Shown: one piece after another, positions 1-3,862 of the stretch | How positions within the stretch are numbered: position 1 is the first letter of the stretch | Layout: each line of letters begins with the position of its first letter | Assembly (NCBI GenBank): GCA_049700035.1 | Contig: JBNAWC010000063.1 | Coordinates: 1-5,790 of the forward strand | Source of the DNA: JAVZLQ01 sp049700035 | GTDB lineage: Archaea > Thermoproteota > Bathyarchaeia > Bathyarchaeales > Bathycorpusculaceae | Reading direction: 5' to 3' | Length of the DNA stretch: 5,790 nt | Notes under the pieces: generated by a model | Told to the model about the DNA's origin: nothing | Seen by the model: only the letters and a program-made list of their open reading frames with translations | The model's database searches: none | Translations under genes and position numbers: made by a program

Positions 1-52
1 CAATCTGTTTTATTAGTTCTTGTCTTATGCTTACGGTTTTCCATTCAGACAT
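1..52 (-). CDS. Ribbon-helix-helix-like small protein, N-terminal fragment (gene continues beyond window)
   Basis: Only the first 17 codons are inside the window. They read MSEWKTVSIRQELIKQI and the frame stays open to the edge. The pattern of a short strand (KTVSIR) followed by the start of an amphipathic helix (QELIKQI) is how many archaeal ribbon-helix-helix regulators and antitoxins begin; in that family the strand pairs in a dimer and contacts the DNA major groove. The ATG at 52 is chosen because an AAAGGAGGT sequence lies about ten bases upstream; the other nearby ATG at 59 runs into a stop after three codons. Function beyond 'possible RHH DNA-binding protein' cannot be judged from 17 residues. 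Confidence 0.6.
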   Translation of the reverse strand, partial: MSEWKTVSIRQELIKQI

Positions 53-60
53 TTTCCATC

Positions 61-110
61 AACCTCCTTTACATCTGAAGCATATATAACATAAACGCAA
101 GATATATACC
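61..110 (-). promoter_or_regulatory. Promoter and Shine-Dalgarno of the RHH-like gene
   Basis: On the minus strand a strong SD, AAAGGAGGT, lies at 70-62, about ten bases before the ATG at 52. Two TATA-like elements precede it: GGTATATATC at 110-101 and GTTATATATG at 90-81. An archaeal start site about 26 bases downstream of the first box would fall near 79 and leave the SD in the leader, so the distal box fits better. This is positional inference only. Confidence 0.45.
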
Positions 111-165
111 TAATGCATATATTTTACACAATAGTATTTACTACATATAAAATGCACAGCGACGC

Positions 166-378
166 TCAACACTTCGCTTCTCTACCAAAACCAAGCATGT
201 TCCAAACACGCTCATGAAAGTAGTAAACAACAGTTTTCAAAACAAGTTCGGAAATTCCAACAATTCCACCTAAACTCCAATCGCCCTTACTGAATAGCAC
301 AACCAAAAGAATCGTTGTCAGCGTCGCCACTATTCTCCATGAAATCGCCTTCACCAAACTTCTAATTGGCTTCTCCAA
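166..378 (-). CDS. DUF2061-type small membrane protein
   Basis: A 70-residue protein recognised as DUF2061-like from its family pattern. It has a basic N terminus with SLVKAISWR (residues 7-15), a first hydrophobic segment at about 14-30, and a second at about 37-54 ending in YYFHERVW (52-59). The predicted topology is two short membrane helices with basic and aromatic ends. The biochemical role of the family is unknown. The start is a TTG at 378: GAGGAG at 394-389 lies ten bases upstream, and an in-frame TAG sits at 396-394, so no longer start exists. The gene is divergent from the AbrB-PhoU gene and separated from the RHH-like gene by 113 bases, so it is probably its own transcript. Family assignment is fairly secure; function is not. 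Confidence 0.8.
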   Translation of the reverse strand: MEKPIRSLVKAISWRIVATLTTILLVVLFSKGDWSLGGIVGISELVLKTVVYYFHERVWNMLGFGREAKC

Positions 379-388
379 ATCAAAAGCT

Positions 389-430
389 CTCCTCTATCTG
401 CCTTAATAGGATATTTAAAACTCTAATTAA
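389..430 (-). promoter_or_regulatory. Promoter region and SD of the DUF2061 gene
   Basis: Read on the minus strand, AT-rich TTAATTAGAG (430-421) and TTTTAAATAT (420-411) precede the SD GAGGAG (394-389). A start site about 26 bases below the first box would be near 400 and would include the SD; one set by the second box would be near 390, at the SD itself. The SD justifies the TTG start. The exact TATA box is uncertain. Confidence 0.35.
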
Positions 431-451
431 GACTTGCCATGACAGAAACAG

Positions 452-503
452 AAAAATATAGGCTGTGCGTTAAATTGCGCGTATAGTAAATACCATATAG
501 ACG
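452..503 (+). promoter_or_regulatory. Putative promoter of the AbrB-PhoU gene, no clear SD
   Basis: AAAAATATA at 452-460 and TTAAATT at 470-476 are TATA-like. The first predicts a start near 482 and a leader of about 20 bases. The second predicts a start near 499 and an almost leaderless message. No purine-rich SD precedes the GTG at 504 (the preceding bases are ACCATATAGACG), which suits leaderless initiation. An in-frame TAG at 498-500 excludes a longer protein. Confidence 0.3.
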
Positions 504-1589
504 GTGAAGCTTTTGGAAAGTAGAAAAGTGCAAAAAGTTGGCTACTCAACGCTGACCGTCTCGCTTCCAAGCGAATGGACAAAACAGAACAACATAAACC
601 CTGGAGACCTAGTTTTCCTAATGCCAGAAAGAGACGGCACACTAAAAGTTATGCCAAGCCACTTCGCCCTAAAAGAGGAAGCAGAAGAATACATAATTAA
701 CGCTGATGCTTGCGACGAGAAGGGAATGCTTGAAAGAATAATCGTTGGAAGCTACATTCTTGGAAGAGACGTTTTAAGGGTTGTATCATCAACGAGAATA
801 AGTAAGGGGCACGTTGACGAGATTAGGAGGATAGTTCCAAAACTAATTGGACTTGGAATACTGGAGGAAACACCAAAAAACATATTGCTACAATGCTCCG
901 TAGACCCGTCAAAATTCAAGCTCGACATGCTTGTTAGACGCTTATCGCTAATAGCGTCAACAATACTTTCAGAGGCGATGCAGGCATTTCAGGAGAACAA
1001 TGAAGATTTAGCCATGGAAGCCGTAAGCCGCGAAGACGAGGCTGACACCATTTATTATCTTGCTGTGCGGTTGCTTCTTTCTGCGCAGGCTAAGCCCGAA
1101 ATTGCTGAGCAAATAGGCGCGACTGACGTGCTTTTCATACCAGCAACAAGGCTTATACTTCAATATTTGGAGTTGATTGCAGACTATTCCGAAGACGTAG
1201 CCAAAAAAATCGTTGAGCTTAAAGTCTACCGCAACAGAATTCCATCGGACGTTGTGCAGAGAATCTTTCACATTGGCGAGTTAGCTCAAACAATATTTCA
1301 GAAGGCATTGGATTGTGTCTTCACGCGAGACCTTCGCGTTGCTAACGGCGTATTGGAGATGAAGGAGGTTCTTGAAAGGGAGGCTGAAAGGCTTATGCGT
1401 GAAGCTCCAGAGATTCCATATTTGAGAGCTTACATTTCGTGCCTGACGAAAATTGCGGATAAGGGAGCGACTATCGCTGACATAGCCATAAACAGAGCTT
1501 TGGAGCAGCCTAAAAAAGAGGTTGAAGACATCGTCCGCGTGGTGAAGCATGTACGGTCTATCCCGTTGACTGCAAAAAAGAAAGCCTAA
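504..1589 (+). CDS. AbrB/SpoVT-domain PhoU-family regulator
   Basis: A 361-residue cytosolic protein. Residues about 7-50 form an AbrB/MazE/SpoVT-type swapped-hairpin DNA-binding domain (VQKVGYSTLTVSLPSEW, then INPGDLVFLM). Residues about 60-130 are a mixed linker region typical of archaeal members. Two PhoU-like three-helix bundles follow, at about 138-240 and 250-350. Hallmarks are SREDEADTIYYLAVRLL (175-191), which carries an ExxxD metal-binding pattern (E177, D181), RLILQYLELIADYSEDVAKK (216-235), and the second-bundle echo KIADKGATIADIAINRAL (316-333). Bacterial PhoU works with the Pst transporter and PhoR. The archaeal form with its own DNA-binding domain probably acts as a transcriptional regulator of phosphate genes, but no pst gene is in this window, so the target is unknown. 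The start is GTG 504; TTG 513 is a possible alternative. Confidence 0.88.
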   Translation: MKLLESRKVQKVGYSTLTVSLPSEWTKQNNINPGDLVFLMPERDGTLKVMPSHFALKEEAEEYIINADACDEKGMLERIIVGSYILGRDVLRVVSSTRISKGHVDEIRRIVPKLIGLGILEETPKNILLQCSVDPSKFKLDMLVRRLSLIASTILSEAMQAFQENNEDLAMEAVSREDEADTIYYLAVRLLLSAQAKPEIAEQIGATDVLFIPATRLILQYLELIADYSEDVAKKIVELKVYRNRIPSDVVQRIFHIGELAQTIFQKALDCVFTRDLRVANGVLEMKEVLEREAERLMREAPEIPYLRAYISCLTKIADKGATIADIAINRALEQPKKEVEDIVRVVKHVRSIPLTAKKKA

Positions 1590-1622
1590 TTTCTGCTTTA
1601 AATGTAATTTAATTTTCGCTTA
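1590..1622 (+). terminator. Possible T-rich archaeal termination region after the PhoU gene
   Basis: Directly after the TAA stop the plus strand is T-rich (TTTCTGCTTTAAATG, TAATTTAATTTTCG). Archaeal termination commonly uses T-tracts without a hairpin. The runs here are short and interrupted, so the call is weak. Confidence 0.25.
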
Positions 1623-1664
1623 AGAAACCTTAAATGCTTCAAAGTAAATATTGTAAATATGAGG
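1620..1664 (+). promoter_or_regulatory. Putative promoter/operator of the Hsp20-like gene
   Basis: CTTAAATG at 1629-1636 is TATA-like and would set a start near 1658. It is embedded in a perfect 5-base inverted repeat, TTAAG-AAAC-CTTAA (1620-1633). Downstream, GTAAATAT occurs twice (1644-1651 and 1653-1660), and ATATT-GTA-AATAT (1648-1660) is also an inverted repeat. GAGGAAGGG (1661-1669) is purine-rich but 11-15 bases from the ATG, farther than an ideal SD. Repeats overlapping a TATA box suggest a repressor site; no binding data support this. Confidence 0.35.
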
Positions 1665-1679
1665 AAGGGCTTGAGATAA

Positions 1680-2150
1680 ATGAGCAGTTTTGAAGAAGCT
1701 CTCCGAAACATAGACGTCTTCTGCAAGGTTCTGGTAAAGAAGCTTATTGAAAGCGACGATGAAGAAAGAAACAATATTGTTGTGGAACCTATGGAGAAAC
1801 TCCTCTACAAGAAATATGTAATAAGCGAACAGATAGAGCCAAGCCCAGTTAGGCATTTGATTCCGCTTCCACAACTCGAGGAACCATTGATAGATGTATT
1901 TGAAGACGAGAATTATGTGAAAATTCTAATACAATGCAAGTGCAGGGACCAGAAGATAACAGTTCACACAGACGTTGATGGTATAGAAATTTGTAACAAG
2001 GTCTGCTACAAGAAGGATGACGGAAACGAAGTTTGCGTTGACGAATGTCGAAAGATAACTCTTCCAGTTGACCACTTGAAAATCGAAAACATGGTTACGA
2101 AATGTAATAATAATGAAGCATTTGAAATCGAGATTCCGAAGGGAAACTGA
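1680..2150 (+). CDS. Hsp20/alpha-crystallin-like protein, cysteine-rich
   Basis: A 156-residue soluble protein. Residues 1-65 are mostly helical and charged. Residues about 67-155 look like an alpha-crystallin (Hsp20/GvpH-like) beta-sandwich: EEPLIDVFEDENYVKILIQC (67-86) matches the usual opening strands, ITVHTDVDGIEI (93-104) the middle strands, and RKITLPVDHLKIENMVTKC (124-142) followed by EAFEIEIPK (146-154) the closing 'x-LP-x-x-V' and last-strand region. The fold would make it an ATP-independent holdase or a scaffold. Eight cysteines (15, 86, 88, 105, 109, 119, 123, 142) are unusual for Hsp20, and four form C-x3-C-x9-C-x3-C. No clear C-terminal IxI oligomerisation motif is visible, although EIEIP at 149-153 is similar. 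The start is ATG 1680; a TAA lies immediately before it in frame. It converges on the zinc-protein gene. The Hsp20 call is by pattern; a specialised metal or redox protein on the same fold is possible. Confidence 0.7.
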   Translation: MSSFEEALRNIDVFCKVLVKKLIESDDEERNNIVVEPMEKLLYKKYVISEQIEPSPVRHLIPLPQLEEPLIDVFEDENYVKILIQCKCRDQKITVHTDVDGIEICNKVCYKKDDGNEVCVDECRKITLPVDHLKIENMVTKCNNNEAFEIEIPKGN

Positions 2151-2156
2151 CTTTTA

Positions 2157-2390
2157 CTATTCGCTCGCCTCTCGGCGCTTTATCCTAACTTTGCACTTCT
2201 CCTCATCACTACATTTTATGCAAGTGTAAATAACATCAAATTCATTTTTGCTTGGGTCAGAGGGATTTACGAAAAAGGCAAAGCATTCCTCACCCCTTTT
2301 TATTGTTGCACCGCAACAGAAGCACTTATGCTCTTTTAAGGCTTTTACCTTCATACTTCGCTCACAAAGCTGAAAATGGCATCTTCGCAT
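2157..2390 (-). CDS. Small zinc-finger-like protein of unknown function
   Basis: A basic 77-residue protein that I do not recognise as a named family. It has C23-x-C25-C26-G-x5-G-E-E-C36 near the middle and C57-x2-C60 with C66 towards the end. Together these resemble a treble-clef or zinc-ribbon core with two cysteine pairs about 30 residues apart. The C-terminal KCKVRIKRRE tail is basic, compatible with nucleic-acid or ribosome contact (inference). Two starts are possible. ATG 2390 gives the full 77 residues and adds two cysteines (C4, C9). ATG 2354 gives 65 residues starting MKVKALKEHK and is preceded six bases upstream by a weak SD-like GTGAG. A TATA-like TTAAATAA at 2408-2401 would start the transcript near 2379, favouring the shorter form. 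It lies 59 bases downstream of hdrB on the same strand and may be read through from that operon. Confidence 0.65.
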   Translation of the reverse strand: MRRCHFQLCERSMKVKALKEHKCFCCGATIKRGEECFAFFVNPSDPSKNEFDVIYTCIKCSDEEKCKVRIKRREASE

Positions 2391-2427
2391 TATTAACGCT
2401 TATTTAACAAATCTCCAGAACAGAATG

Positions 2428-2449
2428 ATAAAAATGGGAATAAAATGTT
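2428..2449 (-). terminator. Possible T-rich terminator after hdrB
   Basis: On the minus strand, immediately after the hdrB stop codon, the sequence reads CATTTTATTCCCATTTTTAT, with T-runs of four and five. This fits archaeal T-tract termination of the Hdr operon. The same stretch could also supply an upstream TATA-like element (TTTTTATCA) for the zinc-protein gene, so the two roles cannot be separated by eye. Confidence 0.35.
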
Positions 2450-3325
2450 TTAGCTTATTTTGCTTAGGACTGGATCTAATTTTACCTTGTGGAAGTCCAA
2501 TGCAAGTTCTTTTGGGTCTACTCCAAGGCTTATGCTGAGCAGTTCGGCGTAATGGATTACTGGAAGGTTATATTCTTCTTTGTATGTGGTTTTTATGAGC
2601 ATTTGTCCAAGGTCTAATGTTAAGAAGCAGAATGGACAGAGCGTTGATATGCAGTCGGCGCCAGCCCTAGAAGCGTTGACTATTTTGTCTCTTGCTATGG
2701 CTAAAGCCACATCGTCGGCGTAGCCTCGCAGCAAGCCTCCACAGCACTTCAGTTTGTTCCTATACCAAATGCTTTTGGCGCCTAATGCTTCAATTAGGTT
2801 GTCGAATATTTTTGGGCGTTCTGGGTCATCAAACCGTAAAAGCGCGCTTGGTCTGAGTAGGTGGCATCCAGAAAACGCTGCTACTTTCAATTTGCTTAGC
2901 GGTTTTACAACGCTCTTTTTTAGGCTTTTTAAGCCAACATCGTTCATTAGAACTTGTAGGTAATGTCGCACTTCCTTGTTTCCCTTAAATTCTTTCCCAG
3001 CATTCGCGAGGATTTTGTTGACTCTTTTCCTAAGTTCTTCTTTTTCTTTTAGAAGTGTGTTAGCCATGGCAAGCGATTCGAAGCATCCAGTGCACAGTGT
3101 GACTATGTTTAGGTCTGCTTCTTCTGCTAGGCAGATGTTGTATGCGGCTATGGCGAGGCTTGTTTCCAAGTCTATTGATTGCAGTGGCGGTGGAGCGCAG
3201 CATGTCATGTTATCCAAGTCGATGAGTTCTATTCCAAGTTTTGCAAGAGATTTCCGCGCTGCCAACTCATAATGTGGCTGGCGTGCTGGTATTGTGCAGC
3301 CTAAAAACAAGGCGTAGCTTGTCAT
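2450..3325 (-). CDS. hdrB: CoB-CoM heterodisulfide reductase subunit B (HdrB-type, two CCG domains)
   Basis: A 291-residue cytosolic catalytic subunit of the Hdr complex. In methanogens HdrB reduces the CoM-S-S-CoB disulfide on two noncubane [4Fe-4S] clusters. Both CCG domains are complete. The first has C10, C42-C43 and C78-x2-C81; the second has C154, C194-C195-G-G and C230-x2-C233. Spacings (31 and 34 residues; 39 and 34) are those of the family, and length matches typical HdrB. All cluster ligands are present, so it should be active on a disulfide, although whether the substrate is CoM-S-S-CoB depends on the host. The ATG at 3325 overlaps the hdrC stop as ATGA and is preceded six bases upstream by GGTGA, indicating translational coupling. 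A related CCG-domain protein such as a GlpC- or LutA-type subunit is less likely, given the HdrA and HdrC neighbours. Confidence 0.93.
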   Translation of the reverse strand: MTSYALFLGCTIPARQPHYELAARKSLAKLGIELIDLDNMTCCAPPPLQSIDLETSLAIAAYNICLAEEADLNIVTLCTGCFESLAMANTLLKEKEELRKRVNKILANAGKEFKGNKEVRHYLQVLMNDVGLKSLKKSVVKPLSKLKVAAFSGCHLLRPSALLRFDDPERPKIFDNLIEALGAKSIWYRNKLKCCGGLLRGYADDVALAIARDKIVNASRAGADCISTLCPFCFLTLDLGQMLIKTTYKEEYNLPVIHYAELLSISLGVDPKELALDFHKVKLDPVLSKIS

Positions 3326-3840
3326 TGCGTTTCACCTTTCTTGAACTGGATTTTGTCGAACCCCGTTGCTGAAAGAATCTTCCTTATGGCGTCGACTCCT
3401 GCTGGTTTAAGTTGTGGCAACCCGTATTCTGCGCGTTTTTTCTCTAGGAATTTTGAGATTGGGACTATGCGTCCTTCACTCATTAATCCAGCTGCAAATT
3501 CAGCGTAAATGTTTGGCACGTTTCCCTCGCGGATGGCAATGTTCCTCAAAGCGTAGATTACGTCGGCTATTTCGACTTTTTGCGGACAACGTTCTTGACA
3601 GTTGTAGCATGATGAGCAAAGCCAGATGGCGCCGCCCGTTAAAACTTCGTCTCTTAAGCCAAGCAGCGCCAGTCTAATGACTTCTCTTGGGTTGTACTTG
3701 TCGGTGACTTTTGCAACTGGACAGCTTGCAGCGCATGTTCCACATTGGTAGCACAGTGTTATTGTTTCTCCGCCAAGTGTGCTGGTTATTTCTTTTGCGA
3801 AGTCCTTTGTTGATGCTTTCTTTTGTGTTTCCTCAGCCAT
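3322..3840 (-). CDS. hdrC: CoB-CoM heterodisulfide reductase subunit C (HdrC-type ferredoxin subunit)
   Basis: A 172-residue soluble iron-sulfur protein that carries electrons between HdrA and HdrB. Two complete [4Fe-4S] motifs are visible: C30-x2-C33-x2-C36-x3-C40-P (CYQCGTCAASCP) and C75-x2-C78-x2-C81-x3-C85-P (CSSCYNCQERCP). The segment between them (NPREVIRLALLGL, 50-62) and the DVIYALRNIAIREG helix (93-106) match HdrC. There is no membrane helix, so this is the soluble HdrABC type and not HdrDE. The ATG at 3840 is 22 bases downstream of the hdrA stop; upstream purines (AGAAGGGCGG) give an imperfect SD. Its stop overlaps the hdrB start by four bases. Size and motifs are ordinary for the family. 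Confidence 0.93.
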   Translation of the reverse strand: MAEETQKKASTKDFAKEITSTLGGETITLCYQCGTCAASCPVAKVTDKYNPREVIRLALLGLRDEVLTGGAIWLCSSCYNCQERCPQKVEIADVIYALRNIAIREGNVPNIYAEFAAGLMSEGRIVPISKFLEKKRAEYGLPQLKPAGVDAIRKILSATGFDKIQFKKGETQ

Positions 3841-3862
3841 TATGCTTACCGCCCTTCTTGGT

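Noticed and set aside
427..642. Minus-strand open frame overlapping the start of the PhoU gene and its promoter region
   Set aside because: It is opposite a strongly supported gene, its translation has no recognisable motif, and its composition looks like an antisense shadow.
1620..1874. Minus-strand open frame of 84 codons across the gap before the Hsp20-like gene
   Set aside because: Mostly antisense to the Hsp20-like gene, with no SD or domain pattern; the plus-strand gene explains the coding signal.
3193..3202. First CCG motif of HdrB reads CC-A-P-P instead of CC-G
   Set aside because: Methanogen HdrB also carries a CC-x-P type sequence in the first domain, so this is normal variation and not a lost ligand.
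2976..3272. Plus-strand frame of 98 codons opposite hdrB
   Set aside because: Antisense to an intact CCG-domain gene; no family features.
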